From NCBI GenBank assembly GCA_002371135.1, contig DFGB01000079.1, forward strand, positions 26,987-70,720: DNA of 43,734 nucleotides, written 5' to 3'. Positions 17,691-25,188 of this stretch are shown here, piece after piece. Position 1 is the stretch's first letter. The number at the start of each line of letters is the position of its first letter. The translations under genes were made by a program, and so were the position numbers. Source of the stretch: Verrucomicrobia bacterium UBA3761. GTDB taxonomy: Bacteria; Verrucomicrobiota; Kiritimatiellia; RFP12; UBA1067. The notes under the pieces are model-generated. The model had not been told where the DNA came from. It saw only the letters and a program-made list of their open reading frames with translations, and did not search any database.

Positions 17691-17709
17691 GCCGCCCGAG
17701 GCGGTTTTT
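17691..17709 (+). terminator. Rho-independent terminator after the hisD unit
   Basis: CCGCC-CGA-GGCGG followed by TTTTT. It lies 198 bp downstream of the acyltransferase stop codon, after the hairpin pair. Confidence 0.7.
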
Positions 17710-17731
17710 CAGTCCAATCCAGTCGATTTCA

Positions 17732-17884
17732 AGCGACAACTATGAATTCCGGATTCATAGTTGTCGCTCCTTTCGTTCATAACTGTGACTTTGGCAGGTC
17801 ATAACTGCGACTTTGGCAAGTCACAGCTGTGGTTTTGGATTGTCACAGCTGTGACTTTGGCGGTCATGACTGTGACTTTCGCCT
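17732..17884. repeat. 16-bp palindrome leading into six 22-bp tandem units
   Basis: A perfect 16-bp inverted repeat (17732-17747 and 17753-17768, loop TCCGG) is followed by units starting at 17755, 17777, 17799, 17821, 17843 and 17864. Spacing is 22, 22, 22, 22 and 21 bp. Each begins TCAtaacTGTGACTTTGG or close to it. Units 3 and 4 start TCACAGCTGTG(A/G), a near or perfect 12-bp palindrome. There are no spacers of variable sequence, so this is not a CRISPR array. It lies downstream of the toxin gene on the minus strand. Confidence 0.85.
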
Positions 17885-17938
17885 GGCAGCCCTGCCGCCT
17901 CTTCGCCCTTCGCTTTGGGCGACGCTTCAGCAGCGGCC

Positions 17939-18196
17939 TCATTCGTAGTGGCCCATGCAGGAGGATATGACAATGATGCCGTTTTCTATCTTGAAGATGA
18001 GGCGATTGAAGCCGTCTATGCGGACGCTCCACCAGCCGGAGCGGTCGTTCTTCAGCGGTTCGGGCTTCCCGATGCAGGAGTATCCGTTGCGGTCGATGCT
18101 CTTGATGAGTTGGACTATTTTGCGGTAAGTCTTCCTGTCTCGCTGCGACCAGTCCTCGAGCTGCTCCCATGCGAGGTCAGACCACAGCTTTTGCAT
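17939..18196 (-). CDS. YoeB-family mRNA interferase toxin
   Basis: An 85-residue toxin of the YoeB/Txe branch of the RelE superfamily, ribosome-dependent mRNA cutters. Matches to the family are W-x8-QLEDW near the start, the central run GKPEPLKNDRSGWWSVRI, then RLIFKI, and the C-terminal G-HYE where YoeB has an essential H-Y pair. The start overlaps the upstream antitoxin by 20 bp, the usual arrangement for a coupled pair. Length equals the family norm, so it looks intact. Cognate antitoxins of YoeB are often YefM/Phd-type; here the partner is RelB/DinJ-like, which is a mixed pairing. Confidence 0.88.
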   Translation of the reverse strand: MQKLWSDLAWEQLEDWSQRDRKTYRKIVQLIKSIDRNGYSCIGKPEPLKNDRSGWWSVRIDGFNRLIFKIENGIIVISSCMGHYE

Positions 18197-18497
18197 CGCG
18201 CGCTCCCCTCTTCATGCGTGATGTATTCTCCGAAGGACTTGTGTCTTCGTCGGCGGGCAGTTCGTGGAAGTGGTAGTTCTTCTTGCCGTTGTCGTAGTCC
18301 TGTATCGCCTGGCGAATCCTGTCGGGACTTGAGAGCGGGTTGTCTGGCACGCGGACTTCAAACGGGATGCCGCGCCTGGCGATGAGCTGCCGGATGAATA
18401 TGTTCAGGGCGGAAGACATGCTGATGCCTATCCTGTCAAGAATGTAGTCCGCCTCCGTCTTGAGGTTGTCTTCTATGCGAAAGTTGATCTGGGCCAT
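18177..18497 (-). CDS. RelB/DinJ-family antitoxin
   Basis: A 106-residue antitoxin. The N-terminal MAQINFRIEDNLKTEAD followed by ISMSSALNIFIRQ (residues 1-41) is the ribbon-helix-helix DNA-binding domain of the RelB/DinJ family. The Pro/Asp-rich C-terminal half should wrap the toxin. The start at 18497 has GGAGAG eight bases before it; an upstream in-frame ATG at 18545 lies in the promoter and is unlikely. From family knowledge the protein represses its own operon, and an inverted repeat that could be the operator lies just upstream at 18554-18581. The C-terminal tail (S-R-MKRGARDAKAVV) is basic and unusually long. Confidence 0.88.
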   Translation of the reverse strand: MAQINFRIEDNLKTEADYILDRIGISMSSALNIFIRQLIARRGIPFEVRVPDNPLSSPDRIRQAIQDYDNGKKNYHFHELPADEDTSPSENTSRMKRGARDAKAVV

Positions 18498-18522
18498 GTT
18501 TCTCTCCGTTTGTTTGGCGCGC

Positions 18523-18581
18523 ATTTTATCATATTCCGGCGTCACAAGTCAAGCATAATGATACAATATGATATCATAATG
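18523..18581 (-). promoter_or_regulatory. Promoter and putative operator of the toxin-antitoxin pair
   Basis: Read on the minus strand: TTGACT (18552-18547), 18-bp spacer, TAAAAT (18528-18523). Just upstream is an imperfect inverted repeat CATAATGATA-N8-TATCATAATG (18554-18563 and 18572-18581), a good candidate for RelB-type autorepression. This stretch is strikingly AT-rich compared with its surroundings. Confidence 0.65.
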
Positions 18582-18611
18582 CTATAAAAGGCAAGTAGAA
18601 ATGAGTTTGTC

Positions 18612-18752
18612 ATGGCAGCTGCAACAGAGGAATAGGCAGATGCTTTGGGCTTGAGAGATTTCAACGCAAAGGATGCAAAAATTGCGTTAAAATCGGTCAA
18701 GCCAAAAGTAAATGCAGTTGCCCTGACATGCCCTATTATTCTCTTTGACTAA
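18612..18752 (+). pseudogene. Possible gene remnant (open frame with one internal stop)
   Basis: An ATG-initiated frame of 46 codons broken by TAG at 18633-18635. After that stop it reads ADALGLRDFNAKDAK and on to ILFD before TAA. It has no recognised homologue, is AT-richer than neighbouring genes and runs into the argF promoter. It may be a decayed fragment that arrived with the toxin-antitoxin pair, or chance. Confidence 0.2.
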
Positions 18753-18774
18753 CCGCCCGGAAAAATGGTATAAT
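18745..18774 (+). promoter_or_regulatory. Sigma-70-type promoter of argF
   Basis: TTGACT (18745-18750), 18-bp spacer, TATAAT (18769-18774). The argF ATG is at 18805. The in-frame upstream extension of argF passes through this promoter, which supports the shorter start. No clear ARG box was seen. Confidence 0.8.
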
Positions 18775-18804
18775 ACTACCTTTCGAAAGGACGGAATAGA
18801 GAAA

Positions 18805-19809
18805 ATGCTAACCTGGATGGACAGTCTCTACGGGCGCTCGCTCATGCGCCTGACTTCATTCACGGACGAGGAGATGCTGAATCTCGTCGATCTCGCGGCG
18901 CAGCTCAAGGCGCGTCGCAAGGCCGGAGTCCGCGGCGATTTGCTGCACAGGAAGAACATCGCGCTCATTTTCGAGAAGTCCTCCACCCGCACCAGGAATT
19001 CTTCCATCATCGCCGCGCGCGACGAAGGCGGCGGCGCCGAATACCTCACCCGCCCGGACATCCATTTCGGCAAGAAGGAATCGGTCAAGGACACGGCGCG
19101 CGTCCTCGGCCGCATCTACGACGGCATCCTCTTTCGCGGTTTTGCGCAGAAGACTTGCGAGGAACTCGCCCAATACTCCGGCGTCCCTGTCTGGAACGGC
19201 TTGACCGACGACTACCACCCCACGCAGATTCTCGCCGACCTGCTCACCATCAAAGAGACGTTCGGCACGCTTGAGAACTGCACCGTCGCATACGTCGGCG
19301 ACGGCCGCAACAACGTGGCCAATTCCCTGATGATGGGCTGCGCCAAGGCGGGCGTGCGCTACATCTGCTGCACGCCCAGGGAACTCTGGCCCGACGAGGC
19401 GATTCTCGCAGAGTCCTCCGCCGTCGCCGCGAAGAACGGCGTCGACGTCCGCGTCTTCGACGACCCCGTGAAGGGCGTCGCCGGCGCGAACGTGCTCTAC
19501 ACCGACGTCTGGGTCTCGATGGGCGAAGAGGCGAAGACCGCCGAGCGCATCAAGCTCCTGCGCCCCTACCAGATCAACATGGACCTCATGCGCGCGACGG
19601 GCAACCTCGACGGCAAGTTGATGTTCCTCCACTGCCTGCCGGCCTTCCACGATTTCAACACCGAAGTCACGAAGACCTCCGGCGCGCTCGAAGTCACCGA
19701 TGAAGTGTTCGAGTCGAAGTATTCCAAGGTTTTCGACGAATCCGAAAACAGAATGCACACCATCAAGGCGCTTTTCGTCTCCGCCCTTTGCGACCGCAAA
19801 GGAATCTGA
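18805..19809 (+). CDS. argF: Ornithine carbamoyltransferase
   Basis: A 334-residue ornithine carbamoyltransferase that makes citrulline from ornithine and carbamoyl phosphate. The carbamoyl-phosphate motif STRTR is at residues 60-64, HPTQ at 138-141 and the ornithine-loop HCLP at 276-279. It also has YTDVWVSMGEE and ENRMHTIKA. From memory these resemble the E. coli ArgF/ArcB clade, so a catabolic role cannot be excluded, but no arginine deiminase genes are near. Residue 65 after STRTR is Asn where Cys or Ser is usual. The start at 18805 was chosen because the upstream part of the open frame overlaps a good promoter. The next gene, an aminotransferase, follows after 57 bp. Confidence 0.93.
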   Translation: MLTWMDSLYGRSLMRLTSFTDEEMLNLVDLAAQLKARRKAGVRGDLLHRKNIALIFEKSSTRTRNSSIIAARDEGGGAEYLTRPDIHFGKKESVKDTARVLGRIYDGILFRGFAQKTCEELAQYSGVPVWNGLTDDYHPTQILADLLTIKETFGTLENCTVAYVGDGRNNVANSLMMGCAKAGVRYICCTPRELWPDEAILAESSAVAAKNGVDVRVFDDPVKGVAGANVLYTDVWVSMGEEAKTAERIKLLRPYQINMDLMRATGNLDGKLMFLHCLPAFHDFNTEVTKTSGALEVTDEVFESKYSKVFDESENRMHTIKALFVSALCDRKGI

Positions 19810-19866
19810 GCGGTTATGAGAGTGAAGAGGGCCGGCTAGAACATCCAGAGCATCCAGGATTTAATC

Positions 19867-21153
19867 ATGCAAGAATCAGCTCGAAAATTGAACGAGGCGC
19901 TAGGGCCCGCGGCGGAATTCCTTTCCGCCATCGGCAAGCGGATGTATTTCCCCTACGGCGGCATCCTCGGGCAGGGCGCCGAGGCCAAAGGCGCGGAAAT
20001 CAACGCAACGATAGGCCAGGCGTTCGAGGAAGACGGTTCGGCGCTTGTGATGGACGCGTTCAAGACGCGCGTCAACATGGACAAGTCCGTCTTCCTGTAT
20101 GCAGGCTCGTTCGGGTTGCCCGCCCTGCGCGAGAAGTGGATGCAGATGGAACTGGAGAAAAATCCGTCCATGCGCGGCCTCCTTTGTTCGCGTCCCGTCG
20201 TGACGAACGCCATCACCCACGGCTTGCGCGTCGCGGCCGAGCTCTTCGCCGACCCTGCGGATACGCTCGTCACGCCGGACCTTTTCTGGGACAACTACGA
20301 GCTCATATTCGGCGAAGTCGCCGGATGCCGCATTTCGCACTTCAACACGTTCAAGGACGGCCGTTTCGACGCGGCGGCGCTCAAGGCCGCGCTCCTTGCC
20401 GACCGCTCCAAGAAAATCCTGATTCTCAACTTCCCCAACAACCCCACCGGCTACACGGCCACGAACGAAGACGCGGCCGCGATAGTCGAGGCCGTCAAGG
20501 AAGCGGCCCAAGAGGGCGTCAAAATCGTGGTCGTCCTCGACGATGCGTACTTCGGGCTCGTCTACGAGGAGGGCGTCCACTGCGAATCGCTCTTCGCCGA
20601 TTTCGCGCGCCTTGACGAAAACATCATCGCCGTCAAACTCGACGGCACCACGAAGGAGGACTACGTCTGGGGGCTTCGCGTCGGCTTCATCACGTTTGCG
20701 TTCAAGGGCGCGACGGAAGCGCAGCTGAAGGCGCTAGAGGCGAAGGCGGCGGGCGACGTCAGGAGCGGCGTCTCCAATATTTCCTCGCTCGGCCAGCACC
20801 TCGCGACCGCCGCGTTCGCCGACCCGGCCTACGCCACGCAGAAGCGCCAGAAGTACGAAGTCCTCGCCAGCCGCTACCATCTCATCCGCCGCATCCTCGC
20901 CGAGAATCCCCGGTACGCGGAATTCTTCGAGGTGATGCCGTTCAATTCCGGCTACTTCATGTGCGTCAAGCCGATCGGCGTCGACGCGGAGGCCGTCCGC
21001 CGCCATCTTATCGAGAAGTATTCGACGGGGACGATCGTCCTTTCCGGGCTTATACGCCTTGCGTTCTCGACCATCCCGCACGACGTCCTCCCCCGCCTCT
21101 TCGAAAATGTCGCCTCGGCGATACGGGATTTGAAAACTGCACGTGGCATTTAG
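19867..21153 (+). CDS. Class I/II PLP-dependent aminotransferase
   Basis: A 428-residue fold-type I aminotransferase. NFPNNPTGY (NNPTG 191-195) contributes the Asn that contacts PLP. LDDAYFGLVYEE supplies the Asp/Tyr pair. The Schiff-base lysine is K263 in LDGTTKEDYVWGLRVGF, where the G-T-T-K spacing differs from the common S-K-x-x-x-x-P-G-x-R. A C-terminal GLIRLAFS carries a likely substrate Arg. The substrate is not clear from sequence. Being co-directional and 57 bp after argF suggests, but does not prove, an amino acid role linked to arginine or ornithine. AGGA lies eight bases before the ATG, inside a fragment of the CATCCAGA/CTAGAA repeat family. Confidence 0.85.
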   Translation: MQESARKLNEALGPAAEFLSAIGKRMYFPYGGILGQGAEAKGAEINATIGQAFEEDGSALVMDAFKTRVNMDKSVFLYAGSFGLPALREKWMQMELEKNPSMRGLLCSRPVVTNAITHGLRVAAELFADPADTLVTPDLFWDNYELIFGEVAGCRISHFNTFKDGRFDAAALKAALLADRSKKILILNFPNNPTGYTATNEDAAAIVEAVKEAAQEGVKIVVVLDDAYFGLVYEEGVHCESLFADFARLDENIIAVKLDGTTKEDYVWGLRVGFITFAFKGATEAQLKALEAKAAGDVRSGVSNISSLGQHLATAAFADPAYATQKRQKYEVLASRYHLIRRILAENPRYAEFFEVMPFNSGYFMCVKPIGVDAEAVRRHLIEKYSTGTIVLSGLIRLAFSTIPHDVLPRLFENVASAIRDLKTARGI

Positions 21154-21170
21154 CATTTTACATTTCGCAT

Positions 21171-21361
21171 CACTACCATGCAATAGAATTTTTATCGCAG
21201 AGACGCAGAGGCGCAGAGAAAATATAGATTTTGTATATTCATCGTATCAACACACGCTATTTTCTTAAGTGATAGTCACTAAAAACCCTCAAATTCTCTG
21301 CGTCCTCTGCGCCTCTGCGTCTCTGCGATTAAAAAATAATAATATCTGTTGTATGCTAGTG
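21171..21361. repeat. Palindromic element copy D (191 bp, divergent centre)
   Basis: The left terminus is CACTACCATGCAATAG as in copies B and C; the right terminus is TGTTGTATGCTAGTG. The centre is unrelated to that of B and C. The arms contain a unit variant, GCAGAGGCGCAGAG, present in both left and right arms. It lies in the 246-bp gap before the exported acidic protein. The left flank is a TTTTACATTTCGCAT fragment like that beside copy C. Confidence 0.85.
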
Positions 21362-21399
21362 GATTCAATGCCAACTCCAAACCCCCTAACTCACAACCT

Positions 21400-22848
21400 A
21401 TGAAAAAGCTCCTCGCTATCGTTGCCGCTGCGTTTGCATTCAACGCAATGGCCGCCGTTGAAAAAGTCGTCGTGGTCGAATCCGCGGATATCGACGGACT
21501 CGTCAAGGTCGCGTCCAAGGCCGGCGAGTTGGTCGGCTATCCGATGCTTGGCGCGCTCGCCTCGGGATCGCTTGCAGCCAACCCCTACTCTATGGCGTTC
21601 GGCCCGATGAGAGCGGATTCCTCCGCTTATGTCGTCGTCTATGTCGACACGGCGGAGAAGGACCTCGACAAGCTCGAGCCGGAAATGGCCGTCGTGTGGC
21701 CCGTCGCCCGCGGCAAGGCGGCGTTCGTCGCTTCCAATCCCGGTTGCAAGGAGGTCGATGGCGCGATCGCCGTCGCCGATATCGATGATGACGACGATGA
21801 CGACGAGGATGCCTCCAAGCCGTCCGAGCCGGATTACACCTACACCGCATTCTCCGCCGACGACAAGTGGGCTACGACCGCATCCACGAGCGAACTTGCC
21901 AAGAAGGCGCTTGAAGTCGTCGCGACGCCCATGCGCACCTCCGGCGAATTCGTCCACGTCGCCGTCACTCCCGCCGGCATGACGTTTTTCAAGGACCTTC
22001 TTTCCGCCAAGCCTGATCTCGTCGGTGGCGGCGACAGCGCCGGCGGGTTTTTAGAATTGTCGAAGATGCTCTCCGGTTTCGACGGCGGCCTCGCTCTAAC
22101 CGACGATGGGCTCACTTTGACCTGCAACTACATTCCCGTGCCAGGAACCGCATGGGACTCCTCTTTCCGCAAGCCTTTCGAATCCTGCCCGCTCTGCAAG
22201 CTCAACCCCGGCGCGTTCGCGGCTTTGGCCATGGAGTCCGGCATTTGCGGCTCGGAGGGCTTGGAGTATTACGAAAAGCTCATCAAGGCAGTCAACGAGG
22301 CCGGCGTCAAGACCGACTTCCTCAAGATAGTCAATGACGACGGACGTGCCGAGTGGACGTTCGACTGTGCGGCGTTCTTTAAATTCACGAAGGACGGCGG
22401 TCCCAAGGCCGTGGACGAAAAGCTCTTGAGCGAAAAGATGCAGAAGGTCCAGAACGAGGCCGTGGCGAACATCGGCAAGCTCTCCGAAAAGCCGCAGTCG
22501 TGGACTCTCGGCCTCGCGGGCAAGACCGCCCCCGTTCCGCCTGTGGAGCTTTTCAAGTCCATCCTGCCAGACGTCGCCGAAAAGCGTCCCTGCACCGTCG
22601 CCGTCGCCGCGCCCGCCGCGTTTATGCTCGCGATCGCCCCGGATTTCGTCGCGCAGCTCACGGAAGAGCAGCAGGCCAAAGTAAAGCCGCTCCTCGCCAT
22701 GCTCCCCGTCGAGGCAAAGGGCGGCGTTGCCTCCGCCGCTTGGCGCGACGGCGGCAAGATCGTCTCCGTCTGCCGCGTCTCCGCCGCTGAAATCAAGGCC
22801 ATTGCCGCCATTGTCAACGCGTTCATCGCCGCCCAGATGGTGATGTAG
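21400..22848 (+). CDS. Exported protein of unknown function with acidic run
   Basis: A 482-residue protein. The signal peptide MKKLLAIVAAAFAFNAMAA ends in a good AxA-type cleavage site near residue 19. I do not recognise the family. About residues 125-140 is a poly-Asp/Glu run (DIDDDDDDDEDA) that may bind cations or act as a flexible linker between two domains. The mature part has several Cys and a C-terminal hydrophobic stretch (EIKAIAAIVNAFIAAQMVM) that could be a membrane anchor. The start at 21400 was chosen for the signal peptide; the frame is open 51 bp further upstream into the palindromic element. No Shine-Dalgarno is visible. A periplasmic or surface location is inferred. Confidence 0.7.
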   Translation: MKKLLAIVAAAFAFNAMAAVEKVVVVESADIDGLVKVASKAGELVGYPMLGALASGSLAANPYSMAFGPMRADSSAYVVVYVDTAEKDLDKLEPEMAVVWPVARGKAAFVASNPGCKEVDGAIAVADIDDDDDDDEDASKPSEPDYTYTAFSADDKWATTASTSELAKKALEVVATPMRTSGEFVHVAVTPAGMTFFKDLLSAKPDLVGGGDSAGGFLELSKMLSGFDGGLALTDDGLTLTCNYIPVPGTAWDSSFRKPFESCPLCKLNPGAFAALAMESGICGSEGLEYYEKLIKAVNEAGVKTDFLKIVNDDGRAEWTFDCAAFFKFTKDGGPKAVDEKLLSEKMQKVQNEAVANIGKLSEKPQSWTLGLAGKTAPVPPVELFKSILPDVAEKRPCTVAVAAPAAFMLAIAPDFVAQLTEEQQAKVKPLLAMLPVEAKGGVASAAWRDGGKIVSVCRVSAAEIKAIAAIVNAFIAAQMVM

Positions 22849-22903
22849 TCGTCTTGTTCTTTCCTTTTCCGCCTGTCATTATCGTCTCTCCGCCCATAGC
22901 GTT

Positions 22904-23749
22904 ATGCAAGTAGAAGCCTACGCAAAAGTAAATTTCACATTGGAAGTCTTCCCCGTCCGCGAGGATGGCTTCCATGCTCTGCGTTCGCTGGTCGTCCCGG
23001 TGGGCCTTTCCGACACGCTTGTATTTACGCAGACCGAAGACGGCGCGATCGAATCCGATTCGCCGTATCCGGGCGATCTTGCACTCAAGGCGGCAAAAAT
23101 GTTCCGTTCGCTCTGCCACTCGTCGTCGATACGCCGCCAGGGTCTGCGCATCCACATCGAAAAGCGCATCCCGCCCGGCGCCGGGCTAGGCGGCGGCAGC
23201 GCGGACGCCGCCGCGACGCTCCTCGCCGTCAACAGCCTCTGGAACATCAAATTGACGCGCGAGGCCCTCGCGGAAATCGGCGCGTCCGTCGGCAGCGACG
23301 TCCCCGCCCTCGTCATGGGCGGCCCTGTCGTCATGGAGGGCCGCGGCGAAATCGTCAGAAAAGTCCAGGATTTGGCGAGCGTCTGGCTCGTTATCGCCTG
23401 CCCGGACGTCTTCTCTTCCACTAAAGAAGTTTATAAATATGCAAATTCCCGCGTGACAGACGACCCCGGAATATTGTATAATATGTGTTCAAGCCTCAAA
23501 AAGGGCGATCTTGACGGCGTGGCCAAGGCGTTCATGAACGACTTGACGGAGAGCGCCACTCTCCTCCACCCGGAAATCGCCCGGACGATGGCGGACATGC
23601 GCGAAGCTGGCGCCCTCGGCGTCCAGATGAGCGGCAGCGGTTCGTCTGTCGTGGGGCTCGTCCGCGATGAAGCGCACGGACGTCAAATATCCGCGTTCAT
23701 GGCCGCCAAGGGTTGCAAGGCCTGGTGCGTCCAGTCTATTGTCCGGTGA
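22904..23749 (+). CDS. ispE: 4-diphosphocytidyl-2-C-methyl-D-erythritol kinase
   Basis: A 281-residue GHMP kinase of the MEP isoprenoid pathway, which phosphorylates CDP-methylerythritol. The N-terminal A-KVNFTLEV motif includes K8. The ATP loop is PPGAGLGGGSADAA (90-103), followed by SVGSDVPA with the catalytic Asp. The C-terminal GHMP motif is MSGSGSSVVGL. Length is normal. There is no Shine-Dalgarno before the ATG. The final codons (ATT GTC CGG TGA) lie inside the 5' end of tRNA-Gln, so the gene and the tRNA overlap by ten bases. From memory, ispE followed by tRNA-Gln also occurs in Pseudomonas, where prs comes next; prs is absent here. Confidence 0.95.
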   Translation: MQVEAYAKVNFTLEVFPVREDGFHALRSLVVPVGLSDTLVFTQTEDGAIESDSPYPGDLALKAAKMFRSLCHSSSIRRQGLRIHIEKRIPPGAGLGGGSADAAATLLAVNSLWNIKLTREALAEIGASVGSDVPALVMGGPVVMEGRGEIVRKVQDLASVWLVIACPDVFSSTKEVYKYANSRVTDDPGILYNMCSSLKKGDLDGVAKAFMNDLTESATLLHPEIARTMADMREAGALGVQMSGSGSSVVGLVRDEAHGRQISAFMAAKGCKAWCVQSIVR

Positions 23750-23813
23750 TGTAATGGCAGCATAGAGGTTTTTGATACCTTTCGAGGTGGTTCGAATCCA
23801 CCCCGGACAACCA
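23740..23813 (+). tRNA. tRNA-Gln (anticodon TTG)
   Basis: The cloverleaf was folded by eye. Acceptor stem TGTCCGG pairs with CCGGACA. The D-arm has the stem ATGT/GCAT and G18-G19. The anticodon stem is GAGGT/ACCTT with loop TTTTGAT (anticodon TTG). The T-arm is GGTGG-TTCGAAT-CCACC. The discriminator is A and CCA is encoded. The weak U1-A72 pair is typical of tRNA-Gln. The first ten bases are also the last ten of ispE. Confidence 0.97.
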
Positions 23814-23816
23814 TTT

Positions 23817-23837
23817 AGCGGCAAGCCGCTGTTTTTT
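23817..23837 (+). terminator. Rho-independent terminator after tRNA-Gln
   Basis: AGCGGC-AA-GCCGCT followed by GTTTTTT, three bases after the tRNA CCA end. Confidence 0.8.
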
Positions 23838-24055
23838 ATTTTCGATTTTCGATTTTCGCGCCAGGGCCCTCCTCCCGTGCCCCCTGTGCGGTTCTGTCAT
23901 GTGGCGCGACGGAAGCCGCGCAAAAAAATCGAAAATTTTTTTGTCATTGCCCTCCCATGCGCGCATATACTAGCAGTGGAAATACCATGAAAAGCCAGAT
24001 TTTACGGGCTTTTTCATTGTTGCGCAGGGTGGAAAATATTTTTTATCCGCCCCCC
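23838..24055. repeat. Intergenic region with TTTTCGA inverted repeats and an A/T-flanked hairpin
   Basis: TTTCGATTTTCGATTTTCGCGCC (23838-23862) is mirrored by GCGCAAAAAAATCGAAAA (about 23918-23940), with a degenerate GCGCG..GCCGCGC palindrome between. At 23989-24015 is a hairpin GAAAAGCC..GGCTTTTTC that could terminate in both directions. No gene is seen in the 386 bp between the tRNA and the next CDS. Confidence 0.6.
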
Positions 24056-24084
24056 TTGCGCCAATCGCCGGAATATGCTACAAT
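24056..24084 (+). promoter_or_regulatory. Promoter of the Cys-rich exported protein
   Basis: TTGCGC (24056-24061), 17-bp spacer, TACAAT (24079-24084). The 115-nt leader that follows contains a GGGCT-CGA-AGCCC hairpin near 24108-24120 and ends with AAAGGA before the ATG. Confidence 0.65.
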
Positions 24085-24199
24085 ATTGCCCGTCTTGAGC
24101 GATGAAGGGCTCGAAGCCCCGATGCGCGATGAGACGACAAGTAAAACCAAACCGGCGAGGGCCTAACAAACCCGAACCAAACAACAAAGGAAAAAAACA

Positions 24200-24961
24200 A
24201 TGAAGAAGCTCATGATTGCTTGCGCTGTTGCGGCTCTCACCGCCGGTGCTTTCGCTGCTGGCTGCGGCGACGACGAGGAACCCACCCCGGCCGATCCCGT
24301 CAACCAGGTCTACAAGGTCACTTTCTCCGGCAAGACCACCAAGGGCGTTCCTGGCAAGGATGTCGTCACTCCCGTCATGTGCGGTGACGATCAGACGACC
24401 GATGGTTGCGTCGTTCGCGTTCCTGCTACCTTCAAGGTTCAGGGTTGGTATGTTCTCTGCAACATCACCTGCGGCACGATCCTCGACGTCTTCAACGCTC
24501 CTGCCCGTCAGGCTTTCTGGCAGACCAAGCCCTACAAGGGTGACATCGCTGACAGCGCCACCGTCTTCTCGCTCATCAACGTGATCGGCAAGAAGGGCAA
24601 GGACGCCGAAGCCGCTGGTAAGTTCACCGGCACTGTCACCTACGCTGAAAACGCCACTTGGGCGCTCGGCGAAGGTCTTGAGTTCGCCGGCCTCGGCAAG
24701 ACGAAGGTGAAGGGCGGCACTTGGGCCTACTTCCCGTCCTTCTCCGGCAACTTCGCCGGTGCGCCTGCGGGTTCTTGGTACATCAAGGGCAAGACCTGCG
24801 AGCAGACCCACGTCTGGGAGCCCTGCACGATGACCGTCGACTGCGAGAACGTCCCCAACACGGTCGCTTTCGGCAAGTGGACGATGAAGTATGATGCTTC
24901 CGCGACCAAGAAGGCCGCTACGAAGAATCCTTCCGCTCCTTCCTACGCGACGATCCACTAA
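24200..24961 (+). CDS. Cys-rich exported protein, probably highly expressed
   Basis: A 253-residue exported protein of unknown family. The signal peptide is MKKLMIACAVAALTAGAFA; AFAAGC22 could be either a signal peptidase I site or a weak lipobox. The mature protein begins with an acidic-proline segment (GDDEEPTPADP), has eight Cys counting C22 (likely disulfides) and ends in a Lys/Ala/Ser/Pro tail. Codon choice differs from its neighbours: GCT, GGT, GTT and CGT are frequent where the rest of the window prefers GCC, GGC and GTC. That is typical of strongly expressed genes. It is monocistronic, with its own promoter, a long leader, AAGGA before the ATG and a strong terminator after it. A major envelope or periplasmic protein is my inference. 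Confidence 0.78.
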   Translation: MKKLMIACAVAALTAGAFAAGCGDDEEPTPADPVNQVYKVTFSGKTTKGVPGKDVVTPVMCGDDQTTDGCVVRVPATFKVQGWYVLCNITCGTILDVFNAPARQAFWQTKPYKGDIADSATVFSLINVIGKKGKDAEAAGKFTGTVTYAENATWALGEGLEFAGLGKTKVKGGTWAYFPSFSGNFAGAPAGSWYIKGKTCEQTHVWEPCTMTVDCENVPNTVAFGKWTMKYDASATKKAATKNPSAPSYATIH

Positions 24962-24996
24962 GGTTGGGTAACAGCAGCAGCGATGCTGCGCAAGCG

Positions 24997-25031
24997 AACC
25001 GGGAGATGTGCAAACATCCCCCGGTTTTCTT
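24997..25031 (+). terminator. Strong Rho-independent terminator
   Basis: ACCGGGAGATGT, loop GCAA, ACATCCCCCGGT, followed by TTTCTTT. It lies about 36 bp after the stop codon of the Cys-rich exported protein. Confidence 0.88.
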
Positions 25032-25065
25032 TGATATAACGAAATCCGGGCCGCAGACATGACAA

Positions 25066-25161
25066 CCCTTCAACACAGAGAAACAGAGGAGCCCGCGAGA
25101 GAAAATTCTCTGTGTATCTCTGTTCCTCTGTGCCTCTGTGTTAAAAAGGGAGGCTTGAATA
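25066..25161. repeat. ACACAGAG-type inverted repeat element
   Basis: The left arm TTCAACACAGAGAAACAGAG is mirrored by CTCTGTGCCTCTGTGTTAAA, with GGGAGGCTTGAA at the right end. The same right end (CTCTGTGACTCTGTGTTAAA then GGAAGGCTTGAA) occurs at 43514-43561. It is a second element family, related in design to the GCAGAGA element. A CAACCTTT array follows and touches the next start codon. Confidence 0.8.
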
Positions 25162-25188
25162 ATCAACCTTTCAACTTTTCAACCTTTC

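Noticed and set aside
17755..17884. CRISPR array
   Set aside because: The 22-bp units follow each other without spacers, their sequence drifts from unit to unit, and no cas gene is present.
17799..18170. Reverse-strand coding region over the 22-bp repeats and yoeB
   Set aside because: It is out of frame with the clear YoeB toxin and partly translates the tandem repeat.
24985..25031. Small structured RNA gene after the Cys-rich protein
   Set aside because: The structure is fully explained by a Rho-independent terminator hairpin with a T-tract.
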